Source of the DNA: Flemingiibacterium sp045636145
Lineage (GTDB): Bacteria > Bacillota > Clostridia > Oscillospirales > CAG-272
Assembly (NCBI GenBank): GCA_045636145.1
Contig: JAZTWV010000015.1
Coordinates: forward strand, 1-64,000
Direction of reading: 5' to 3'
Length of the DNA stretch: 64,000 bases
The notes under the pieces are model-generated. The model searched no databases and was not told the DNA's origin. It worked only from the letters and a program-made list of their open reading frames with translations. A program made the position numbers and the translations under genes. This document shows positions 34,308 to 42,338 of this stretch, one piece after another. Position 1 is the stretch's first letter. Every line of letters begins with the position of its first letter.

Positions 34308-34340
34308 CAACTGCCCGCAAAATTTGCGGGCAGTTGCTTT
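34308..34340. terminator. Terminator between the NAGPA/SLH gene and mscL
   Basis: Stem CAACTGCCCGCAAA / TTTGCGGGCAGTTG (about 34308-34336), followed by CTTTACATG on plus and TTTTTATG on minus. It can serve both convergent genes. Confidence 0.85.
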
Positions 34341-34362
34341 ACATGTAGTAAACAGCTTTTAA

Positions 34363-34929
34363 TTACTTCTTAAGCGAATCGCGGATCTCGCGGATATTTG
34401 CATAGAATTCATCAAGCGCAGCCTTGTCTGCAGCATCCTTGGCATCAGCCGCAGCCTTTTCCTCTGCCGCCTTGGCATCCTCTTCAGCCTTCTTGGCAGC
34501 AGCCTCTGCCTCTGCCTTGGCAATTTCCTTTGCATTGAGCTTACGCTCCATATTCTTAATAAAGCGAACAGTAGCGAATATGCAGAGTGCAATAATGAAG
34601 AAATCAATTATTGCCTGAATCCACAAGCCATAGGAAATAGCGATCTCGGTTACTTCTGCGATTCCTGCTGCCTCATCAGCCGGAACAGCCTCGCGAAGCA
34701 CGTATTTCCATTCGTCAATGGATACTCCGCTGGTGAAGTATGTCATAACGGGCGTGATAATGTTCTTCACAAGACCGTTTACAATGGCATTGAACGCAGT
34801 ACCGATAACAACGCCCACTGCCATGTCAAGCACATTGCCTTTAGTTATAAACTTCTTGAAGTCGGAGAAAAATGTAATCTTTTCTCCCTTTGCCTTAATT
34901 GCATCCTTTGCATCAGTTATTTTTCCCAT
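34363..34929 (-). CDS. mscL: Large-conductance mechanosensitive channel MscL with extended tail
   Basis: A 188-residue channel protein. The first transmembrane helix carries the family signature NVLDMAVGVVIGTAFNAIVN, and a second helix spans about 85-110. It opens under membrane tension to relieve osmotic shock. The C-terminal tail is about 50 residues longer than in typical MscL (130-150 aa) and is a charged Ala/Glu/Lys coiled coil. GGAGG stands before ATG 34929, which fixes the start; a longer frame upstream is not supported. Confidence 0.93.
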   Translation of the reverse strand: MGKITDAKDAIKAKGEKITFFSDFKKFITKGNVLDMAVGVVIGTAFNAIVNGLVKNIITPVMTYFTSGVSIDEWKYVLREAVPADEAAGIAEVTEIAISYGLWIQAIIDFFIIALCIFATVRFIKNMERKLNAKEIAKAEAEAAAKKAEEDAKAAEEKAAADAKDAADKAALDEFYANIREIRDSLKK

Positions 34930-35008
34930 GATAAACCTCCATATAAAATTATAAATTACAGCTTTGATTATAACAGATTGCAGGCATTTTGTCAATAAAA
35001 ATCGAAAA

Positions 35009-35135
35009 TTTACTTAATAGCAGTTGTACACCGCTAAGGATGAGAATGCACCGGAAATTCCGGCAGGAGCAAGCCACTGCCCTACGTGGTATCGGGAATA
35101 CCGGTTGTAGAGCGCGTGTTATCGCCCACCGTTCT
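35009..35135. repeat. Multi-hairpin intergenic element (REP-like or structured RNA)
   Basis: Three hairpins follow one another: CCGGAA-A-TTCCGG (35051-35063), CCAC-N8-GTGG (35074-35089) and GGTAT-CGGGA-ATACC (35088-35102). The stretch is more GC-rich than its surroundings and matches no gene. It resembles the palindromic intergenic repeats common in Clostridia, but no second copy is seen in this window. Confidence 0.4.
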
Positions 35136-35143
35136 ATTGACAT

Positions 35144-36208
35144 TTATAGCTTTCTCACGATTTTGCTGAATTTTCCGACAACCGCCGATACACATACACA
35201 AACCGCAACTGTTACAACAAGGGAGAAAAACAGATGCGTTCCGAATGTCACCGACAGCGGTACGGCTTTACTGCCAAGCAGTGCCTTTGCAAAATACAAA
35301 AACAGAGGATGCCAAAGATAGATGGAGTATGAAGATCGGTCAACAGCACAAATAAGCTTTGCCGACATGATCGGAACATCCGCCAACCTTACACATAATG
35401 TAAACAAAAACAGTACGGCACAGACAATATAGAAGACGTGCACGGTCTCAAGCCAATATATGTACGCTCTGCCCGAAAAATGGAGTAATGAAAGTCCGCC
35501 GCTCATTACCGCCGCAAACAGGAACAGTACCGTAATGCCGCGCCACGCCATGATTATGGCATTCTTCACATATTCGTAATGCCGTCCGACAACAAGTCCT
35601 GCCATCCACCAGAAGATATAGGTTGAAAATACACGGTCAGCATATGGGAACAGTCCGCCTTTAAAAAATATGCTTATAAAATCCGTCAAATACTGCCCGA
35701 AAATCATTCCGAGCGGCAGTGCAGCAACAAGCGCAATCACAGCATATGCAGGTTCGGAAAGCTTTTTCAGTATAGCTCGCCAGAGAGGTGCTAAAATGTA
35801 AAACTGCATGATAGCGATAACGAAATAGAAATGACCGCACATATTTCCGTCAAAAAGAAGCTTTACAAGCTCCGGTACTGACGGTTCCATATAGTTTAAT
35901 AAGACGAAGTAGGCAAAATAAACGAGAACCGCGATAGCGTAAGGCAGCCAAACTCTTTTTATTCTTCCAAGGACATATTTTTTATAAGAGAAGCCTTCTT
36001 TTTCTGCCCCAAGAGCGAATTTCAGCGCGGACAGAAAAATAAATCCCGGCACCGCGCAGGCGGCAAGTCTCCATGCCGGGAGCAGGAGCGCATATTCCCA
36101 CGAGGTCTTATCGGCAACTGTAACCGCTGTTGACGAAGCGTGTATAAATATAACAAGCAGACACAGTATAACATTCATGAGCGAAAGCTCGTGTTTTCTT
36201 TTTATCAT
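35144..36208 (-). CDS. Acyltransferase 3 family membrane protein
   Basis: A 354-residue protein with about ten transmembrane helices of the acyltransferase-3 type (OatA/OafB/WecH-like). The first helix contains LLVIFIHASS, where the family's catalytic His occupies the expected position. It would O-acetylate a surface sugar or polymer. No transferase partner or glycan cluster is adjacent. ATG 36208 follows AAGGAG at 36219-36224 with a 10-base spacing. Confidence 0.85.
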   Translation of the reverse strand: MIKRKHELSLMNVILCLLVIFIHASSTAVTVADKTSWEYALLLPAWRLAACAVPGFIFLSALKFALGAEKEGFSYKKYVLGRIKRVWLPYAIAVLVYFAYFVLLNYMEPSVPELVKLLFDGNMCGHFYFVIAIMQFYILAPLWRAILKKLSEPAYAVIALVAALPLGMIFGQYLTDFISIFFKGGLFPYADRVFSTYIFWWMAGLVVGRHYEYVKNAIIMAWRGITVLFLFAAVMSGGLSLLHFSGRAYIYWLETVHVFYIVCAVLFLFTLCVRLADVPIMSAKLICAVDRSSYSIYLWHPLFLYFAKALLGSKAVPLSVTFGTHLFFSLVVTVAVCVCVSAVVGKFSKIVRKL

Positions 36209-36324
36209 GGCACATTTTCTCCTTTTTGGGTGTAACAATATTGTAGCATAGCACGGAAATTTTGTCAAGGCACCACGCGCATCGTTAAAATGATAACAAC
36301 TTGTAACAAATGCTACTTTGACAC

Positions 36325-36353
36325 TTGACAGACAGCATTTTATTTGTTAAAAT
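36325..36353 (+). promoter_or_regulatory. Promoter of htpG
   Basis: TTGACA (36325-36330), 17-bp spacer, TAAAAT (36348-36353), about 70 bp before the ATG. No CIRCE element is seen. Confidence 0.82.
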
Positions 36354-36422
36354 ATAAAGTGAGGTATTGTGTAACCAAGTAAAATACCGCATAAATCAAC
36401 TCAAAAAAGAGGTTAGATAACA

Positions 36423-38303
36423 ATGTCCGAAGAAATCAAAAACACCGAAAAAGGCGGCATATCCGTCGAAATCGAACATATATTTCCGATTATAAAAAAA
36501 TGGCTCTATTCCGAGAAGGAAATATTCCTCCGCGAGATAGTTTCACACGCCTGCGACGCTGTTACAAAGCTTAAGAGACTTACTTCCCTTGGTGAAGCAC
36601 AAATTGACGATGAAAACTACAAAATCACCGTTACAGTAGATAAGGCGGCACGCACTTTAACCGTTTCCGACAACGGTATCGGTATGACCGAGGATGAGGT
36701 GCGCCGTTACATATGCCAGATCGCTCTTTCCGGTGCTCTCGAATTTATCGAAAAATATGAGGGCAAAGACAGCAAGGATGCTGCTGACAACGGCATTATC
36801 GGTCATTTCGGTCTCGGTTTTTACTCCGCATTTATGGTAAGTGACACCGTAGATGTTATAACCCGTTCATACACCTCGGACACCGCTGTAAAGTGGGTAT
36901 GCTCAGAGGCAGGCGAGTATGAGATCACAACTGATTACACCCGTGACGGTCGCGGCACAGATGTTGTCATGCACATCATGGAAAACGAGTCGGAATTTCT
37001 TGAAGAATACCGTATTCGCGAGATGCTTGACAAATACTGCTCGTTTATGCCTGTTGAAATATACTTAAAATCCGAAACCGCTGAAGACGACTCCTCCGAT
37101 AATAAAAAAGAGGATGAGCCAAAGCCGGTAAATGACACTCATCCCCTTTGGCAGAAGAATCCGTCCGACTGCACCGATGAGGAATACGACGAATTTTATC
37201 ACAAGGTATTCCGCGATTACCGCGAGCCTTTGTTCCACATTCATCTGAATGCGGATTACCCGCTCAATTTCCGCGGCATACTCTACTTCCCCCGCCTTTC
37301 GCACGAATACGACAATATGGAGGGTCAGGTAAAGCTCTATTACAACCAGGTATTCGTAGCAGATAATATCAAAGAGGTGATTCCCGAATTTCTCCTCATG
37401 CTCAAAGGCGTGCTTGACTGCCCCGAGCTTCCGCTGAACGTTTCCAGAAGCTATTTGCAGAACAGCGGTTACGTGGCAAAAATATCTGCGCATATCGTAA
37501 AAAAGGTTGCTGACAAGCTTTGCTCAATGTTCAATTTGGAGCGTGAAAATTACGAAAAGCTTTGGGAGGACCTCAAAACCTTTGTAGAGTATGGCTGTCT
37601 TCGTGACCGCAAGTTCTATGACCGCGTAAAATCCGCCATTGTATATGCAACCACTGACAATAAATACGTAACCCTTGACGAATATCTGGAAAAAGCCAAA
37701 GAAAAGCATGAAAATACTGTATACTACACCGCTGACGTTACCGCGCAGGCACAGTACATCTCCATGTTTGCCGCAGAGGGCATAGAGGTTGTAATTCTCG
37801 ACAAAATGATCGACACGCAGTTCATAAACGTGGTAGAACAGGACAACGAGAATGTAAAATTCGTGCGTATCGACGCTGATGTGGCAGGTGCGCTCAAGGC
37901 GGAGGGTAATGCCGAGACAAACGAGAAGCTGTGTGAGATTTTCAAAGAGGTCAGCGGCAATTCTGAGCTTAAAGTAACATTTGAGCTTCTCAAAAACGAA
38001 AAGATACCGGCAATCCTGAATATTTCCGAGGAAACACGCCGTATGGAAGATATGATGAAAATGTACCGCCGTGCCGGCAATGCTATGGGCGATATGAAAT
38101 TCCCCACAGATACAAGCCTTGTTGTCAACGCCAACAGTTCGCTTATAAAGCGTCTGGCAGATGAAGCAGAAAGCGGCGGCGAAAAGGCAAAAAAGATTGC
38201 AAAACAAATATATACTTTAGCACTTCTTGCTCAGCGTCAGCTTAATGCCGACGAGCTTCAGGCATTCCTTTCCGACAGCTTTGATATGCTGGAAAACTTC
38301 TAA
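36423..38303 (+). CDS. htpG: HSP90 chaperone HtpG
   Basis: A 626-residue ATP-dependent chaperone. The N-terminal GHKL ATPase domain includes IFLREIVSHACDAVTKLKRL, DNGIGM and GHFGLGFYSAFMV. Middle and C-terminal dimerisation domains follow (SRSYLQNS; a Tyr replaces the common E/M positions in the loop). A short acidic linker lies near residue 220 (Asp/Glu/Lys-rich). Full length. It probably assists folding under stress. Own promoter upstream; the next gene follows 32 bp later. Confidence 0.95.
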   Translation: MSEEIKNTEKGGISVEIEHIFPIIKKWLYSEKEIFLREIVSHACDAVTKLKRLTSLGEAQIDDENYKITVTVDKAARTLTVSDNGIGMTEDEVRRYICQIALSGALEFIEKYEGKDSKDAADNGIIGHFGLGFYSAFMVSDTVDVITRSYTSDTAVKWVCSEAGEYEITTDYTRDGRGTDVVMHIMENESEFLEEYRIREMLDKYCSFMPVEIYLKSETAEDDSSDNKKEDEPKPVNDTHPLWQKNPSDCTDEEYDEFYHKVFRDYREPLFHIHLNADYPLNFRGILYFPRLSHEYDNMEGQVKLYYNQVFVADNIKEVIPEFLLMLKGVLDCPELPLNVSRSYLQNSGYVAKISAHIVKKVADKLCSMFNLERENYEKLWEDLKTFVEYGCLRDRKFYDRVKSAIVYATTDNKYVTLDEYLEKAKEKHENTVYYTADVTAQAQYISMFAAEGIEVVILDKMIDTQFINVVEQDNENVKFVRIDADVAGALKAEGNAETNEKLCEIFKEVSGNSELKVTFELLKNEKIPAILNISEETRRMEDMMKMYRRAGNAMGDMKFPTDTSLVVNANSSLIKRLADEAESGGEKAKKIAKQIYTLALLAQRQLNADELQAFLSDSFDMLENF

Positions 38304-38335
38304 ATTCAAGGTAATTTAAAGGAGTTATTATCTTT

Positions 38336-39238
38336 ATGCTGAACCTTCCAATACCGCTTCTTCTTGTTATATCTGTGGTTACTTCCACAATGATATCTGT
38401 CTTCCGCAGTGTTTATTCCAAAAATTTTCCCGATAACAACCGTACCCTTTGGTTTTTCAACTTAATACAAAATATTTTCTGCGGATTCATGATATTTGTT
38501 GTCATGGGCGGTATTGGAGAAGTAAGTGTATTCACCCTGTTAATAGGCGCTGTATTCGGTGCTGTATCGGCTTTCCAGCTTTTATTCAACCTAAAAGCTT
38601 ACTCGTCAGGTCCTATCTCATACACTCTGGTAATAGTATCTCTTTCTGCAATAATTCCTACTTTAAGCGGCCTTTTCTTCGGTGAAACTATATCTCTGCC
38701 GCAGTGGATCGGAATACTTCTCATGGCGGTGTGCATAATCCTTTCACCCAACTCCAATAAGGGCGCTCACTCAAAAAAATCCAGCGCAAAATGGCTGCTT
38801 ATGTGCGCTATCGCGGCTGTTCTCAACGGTGCAGGCGGTGTTATACAGAAAATACATCAAACCTCGATTCACAAAACCGAACAGGCAGCGCTTCTTCTTA
38901 CAAATTTCGCTGTTGCGACAGTTATATCAATAGTATTTTACTTTGCTTCTGCCGATGCAACGGAACACAGACACAAGATCGGCAAGGAGGATATCCTCCG
39001 CACACTCCTCCCTATTATGACCGGTCTTTCTTTCGCATTTCCTCACACCATCAATCTTGACCTTGCAGGAAGACTTCCAAGTGCGGTGATGTTCCCACTC
39101 GTGAATCTTCCGCCGATGATTCTTTCTACTATAACAGCAATCATACTGTTCAGAGAGCGGCTTTCTCTGCGTCGCCGGATAGGTCTTGTGATCGGAATAC
39201 TCTCCACACTGTTCATAAGCGGCGTTATAAATTTCTGA
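38336..39238 (+). CDS. DMT (EamA-like) family transporter
   Basis: A 300-residue membrane protein with ten predicted helices in two inverted five-helix halves. The first half ends in a SLSAIIPTLSGLFFGETISLPQ-like loop, the typical EamA signature around a Glu; the second half repeats it as ILSTITAIILFRERLSLRR. It probably exports or imports a small metabolite. A clear AAAGGAG precedes the ATG. It sits between htpG and aroC without obvious functional linkage. Confidence 0.85.
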   Translation: MLNLPIPLLLVISVVTSTMISVFRSVYSKNFPDNNRTLWFFNLIQNIFCGFMIFVVMGGIGEVSVFTLLIGAVFGAVSAFQLLFNLKAYSSGPISYTLVIVSLSAIIPTLSGLFFGETISLPQWIGILLMAVCIILSPNSNKGAHSKKSSAKWLLMCAIAAVLNGAGGVIQKIHQTSIHKTEQAALLLTNFAVATVISIVFYFASADATEHRHKIGKEDILRTLLPIMTGLSFAFPHTINLDLAGRLPSAVMFPLVNLPPMILSTITAIILFRERLSLRRRIGLVIGILSTLFISGVINF

Positions 39239-39263
39239 CTATACTACGAAAAGGTGATCTTAT

Positions 39264-40352
39264 ATGGCATCTGTATACGGCACAAAACTTAAGCTGTCGG
39301 TTTTCGGCGAATCCCACGGCAATGCCATCGGCGTTGTAATTGACGGATTTCCGGCAGGACTTAAGCTTGATCTTGATTACATAGACGCTTTCATGAAGCG
39401 CCGTGCTCCGGGCGGTAATTTTTCTACAAAGCGCACAGAGCCTGACATTCCGAGAATCGTAAGCGGAGTTTCGGACGGCTTTACAAACGGCTACCCCATC
39501 TGCGCCGTAATAGAAAATACCAATCAACATTCATCGTCATATCAGGATAAGATGACAGTCCCACGTCCGAGCCACGCCGACTACGCCGCCGCACTTAAAT
39601 ACGGCGACCATGTTGAGCTTCACGGCGGGGGACACTTTTCGGGACGGCTCACCGCTCCCCTTGTATTTGCAGGAGCACTCTGCTCTCTGTATCTTGCCGA
39701 TTTCGGCATCGAAATTGCCGCGCACATAAAGCAGATGCTGGACGTATCAGACAGAAGCTTCGAACACAATGTTACAAAAAATCAACTTGCCGAGCTGAAA
39801 ACTCACGCTTTTCCAACACTCGACCCGGCAGCAGGTGAAGCCTTTGCCGCCATTATAAATTCGGCGAGAGATAAGGGCGATTCGGTAGGAGCTAAGCTTG
39901 AGTGTGCGGCAGTGGGACTGCCTGCGGCACTTGGCGAGCATATGTTTGAGAGTGCCGAGTCTGAAATTTCAAGTCTCATATTTGCTGTGCCCGGCGTAAA
40001 AGGTATTGAATTCGGCGCAGGATTTGACTTTTGCCGTATGTATGGCTCACAGGCAAATGACCCATACGAATATGAGGACGGTAAGGTTGTCACAAAGCAA
40101 AACAACTGCGGCGGTATCGTCGGCGGTATGACCACAGGTATGCCGCTTATATTCTCCGCTGTGATAAAGCCTACGCCCTCTATCTTCATACCTCAGGATT
40201 CAATAGATCTGGCAAACAAGTGCAGCACTACGCTTAAAATAAACGGCAGGCACGACCCCTGCATTGCAGTACGTGCAATCCCTGTAATAGAAGCTTGTAC
40301 TGCTGTGGCACTTACACAGCTCATACTTAAATCAAGTGGGAGGAAGCTATAA
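39264..40352 (+). CDS. aroC: Chorismate synthase
   Basis: A 362-residue FMN-dependent enzyme converting 5-enolpyruvylshikimate 3-phosphate into chorismate. The signature GESHGNAIGVVIDGFPAG is at residue 14. The RPSHADYAAALKYG and CSTTLKINGRHDPC segments are also characteristic. Its stop overlaps the start of the next gene (TAATG), linking it to the reduced prephenate-dehydratase-like protein. Confidence 0.95.
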   Translation: MASVYGTKLKLSVFGESHGNAIGVVIDGFPAGLKLDLDYIDAFMKRRAPGGNFSTKRTEPDIPRIVSGVSDGFTNGYPICAVIENTNQHSSSYQDKMTVPRPSHADYAAALKYGDHVELHGGGHFSGRLTAPLVFAGALCSLYLADFGIEIAAHIKQMLDVSDRSFEHNVTKNQLAELKTHAFPTLDPAAGEAFAAIINSARDKGDSVGAKLECAAVGLPAALGEHMFESAESEISSLIFAVPGVKGIEFGAGFDFCRMYGSQANDPYEYEDGKVVTKQNNCGGIVGGMTTGMPLIFSAVIKPTPSIFIPQDSIDLANKCSTTLKINGRHDPCIAVRAIPVIEACTAVALTQLILKSSGRKL

Positions 40353-41290
40353 TGGCACGGGAAAACAATCTCTCGATAATAGGCGATAATTTGTCGATAC
40401 TCTCCGAGGAGAATGTATCTTCGGATGAACGCCGTTTGGCTTGGCTGCGTGATCTTGCCATGCTTATACTCAGGGATGATTCTGCCATTTTTGACGAAAA
40501 CCGCACAGACGTTTTTGCCCAGATCTTCAGCGGCATAGAATTTGGAAATGATATTCCAAAAGAATCTACGCACCATCTTTACTTCAAAGATCATGCAATA
40601 CTGTTTTCCGACAAGCTTACGGTCTGCAAATTCCTTGCCGAAGAGTTTGAGCACCGCGGTGTAAAACTGCTTGACAGACTGCTTGGAAATGACAAGTACT
40701 CACGCTCTCCCAAAATTGCATATTTCAAAAATGCATATGCAGATGCCGCATTCCGTATTTTTTCCGGTGTTCTGGAATCTCCGTCTGTGGTTTATGCATC
40801 TGATTTTACCGCGGTATGCGAGGAGGTATACTATGGGCGTGCAAATATGTGTATGCTTCCACTTGACAGCTCCCGCGATGCAAAGCTCATAAGCTTTTAC
40901 CGCCTTATCGACAAGTATGAGCTGAGTCCTGTGCTTTCCTGTGACGTTACAACACCTGATGGCAGTGTTACCACTCGTTATGCCCTTCTGAAGCGATCTA
41001 TCTCACTGCCCCAAAAGGAAGACAGGAGCGGATGCTTTTTTGAATTCAGTCTTGTAAGCGATAACGGCTCAGCACTTGGTGAAGTAATAGCCGCCGCTAC
41101 AGAATGCGGTCTGTCCCTGTACAAAGTGGACTCGATTCCGCTGACCTACAACAGCGGAGAGTTTTCCTATGAGATAATTTTTAGGGCAGATGACCCCCGC
41201 GGTCTTGACGAATTTGTACTGTTTCTTACCCTTGCAATGCCGCAGTACGAGCCTCTTGGCATATATCCACATATAAGAGTAGGAGAATAA
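40352..41290 (+). CDS. Reduced prephenate-dehydratase/ACT-like protein of unknown activity
   Basis: A 312-residue protein. Residues 1-115 are unlike anything I recognise. Residues about 120-215 resemble the first lobe of prephenate dehydratase: KIAYFKNAYADAAF for the usual GYLGPxGTFS strand, then YYGRANMCMLPLDSS for the GxADxGVVPIENS motif. The catalytic TRF motif appears as TRY (208-210). About 80 residues forming the second lobe appear to be absent. A C-terminal ACT-like domain follows (about 228-308), but its ESRP phenylalanine-binding motif is VDSIP. It is translationally coupled to aroC, so a role in aromatic amino-acid synthesis or its control is likely. Catalysis is doubtful. Confidence 0.55.
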   Translation: MARENNLSIIGDNLSILSEENVSSDERRLAWLRDLAMLILRDDSAIFDENRTDVFAQIFSGIEFGNDIPKESTHHLYFKDHAILFSDKLTVCKFLAEEFEHRGVKLLDRLLGNDKYSRSPKIAYFKNAYADAAFRIFSGVLESPSVVYASDFTAVCEEVYYGRANMCMLPLDSSRDAKLISFYRLIDKYELSPVLSCDVTTPDGSVTTRYALLKRSISLPQKEDRSGCFFEFSLVSDNGSALGEVIAAATECGLSLYKVDSIPLTYNSGEFSYEIIFRADDPRGLDEFVLFLTLAMPQYEPLGIYPHIRVGE

Positions 41291-41292
41291 CT

Positions 41293-41991
41293 ATGCGCAA
41301 CTATCGTGAATTTCTTCGTATGCTTTCCCGTGAACCGGGCAAACCAACCCTGTTTGAGCCTTATCCGTCACAGCATCTGGTGTCTCAGATCATTTGGCGT
41401 GCAGGAGGCAATCTGTGGGATGATGTTGAAAGTACGGTATCTACACTGATATCCTTTTATGATAATATCGGTTCTGATACAGTCATTGTAGAAGCTGACA
41501 ATAATAGTATTGACCGGATTCTCGCAATGGGTAAAGAGCTTCCGAGCGGACTTAAGTTTACAATACTTTCCGACGATACAGGGGCACTTGCCGCGGCAGA
41601 CCGTCACGATTCTGTATGCGCTCTTGCCACAAAGAATCCTACGGTCTATGCCAAGGATTATACCAAACCCATAATTTTTATCGCAGGACGTGATGTAATT
41701 TTAGGAATTGAAAATTCCATTGAGCGCGGACTTGCAGGCGTATATATAACTGAGAATATAGAGCTGCTTTGGAAGCGTTATAACGATAAAATAGCACTGC
41801 TCGGAGGAATTTCCGACAGCATAATATCCTCAGCACCTGCCAGAATCTATGAACGCATACGCGCAGTTCATGAAATGACAAACGGAAGAGCTTGTTCTAT
41901 TGGCACAGGCCTTCACGGTATTGATGCCGATTATCTCGGCTTTATTTCCATGCTGTATATGTATAATACTCTCTCCGAGAATAAAAAATAA
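41293..41991 (+). CDS. Uroporphyrinogen-decarboxylase-like small protein
   Basis: A 232-residue protein with alternating beta strands and helices. The end, with ALLGGI, PARIYERIRAVHEMTNGRAC and a SIGTGLHG loop, resembles the C-terminal barrel of the URO-D / corrinoid methyltransferase (MtaA) superfamily, and the N-terminus (REFLRMLSREPGKPTLFEPYP) fits too. It is about 100 residues shorter than usual members. It lies two bases after the preceding gene and probably belongs to the aroC operon. The reaction is not predictable and the family assignment is tentative. Confidence 0.45.
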   Translation: MRNYREFLRMLSREPGKPTLFEPYPSQHLVSQIIWRAGGNLWDDVESTVSTLISFYDNIGSDTVIVEADNNSIDRILAMGKELPSGLKFTILSDDTGALAAADRHDSVCALATKNPTVYAKDYTKPIIFIAGRDVILGIENSIERGLAGVYITENIELLWKRYNDKIALLGGISDSIISSAPARIYERIRAVHEMTNGRACSIGTGLHGIDADYLGFISMLYMYNTLSENKK

Positions 41992-42012
41992 TTTGAAAGG
42001 AAACTGCATATA

Positions 42013-42267
42013 ATGAAAAAGACATTAACTTATACTACAAAAGGCACCTGCTCCCGCCAGATAGAGCTTTCTGTTGACGATGACAGAGTTGAAAGCGTAA
42101 AGTTTATCGGGGGCTGTGCAGGAAATACACAGGGCGTTGCGGCACTTGTTGAAGGAATGCTCATAGACGATGCAATTGAGCGCCTTAAGGGCATAAAGTG
42201 CGGCTTTAAGCCCACATCCTGCCCCGATCAGTTAGCGTGTGCGCTTGAGGAGATCAAGGAGCAGTAA
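42013..42267 (+). CDS. TSCPD domain-containing protein (TIGR03905 type)
   Basis: An 84-residue protein named for its TSCPD motif, found here at the end as KPTSCPDQLACAL. The central GGCAGNTQGVAALVEGM segment is also diagnostic. In longer proteins this domain occurs at the C-terminus of some ribonucleotide reductases. The stand-alone form is common in Clostridia, with no known function. AAAGGAA lies before the ATG. Confidence 0.88.
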   Translation: MKKTLTYTTKGTCSRQIELSVDDDRVESVKFIGGCAGNTQGVAALVEGMLIDDAIERLKGIKCGFKPTSCPDQLACALEEIKEQ

Positions 42268-42338
42268 TATCTAGCCCATGTGCGGTACATAATGCCCCAC
42301 ACAGCAAGCAAAATCTTTCCCTAAGAATGGAGTATACT

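Noticed and set aside
36209..36422. CIRCE element for heat-shock control of htpG
   Set aside because: I looked for TTAGCACTC-N9-GAGTGCTAA and found none; only an ordinary promoter is seen.
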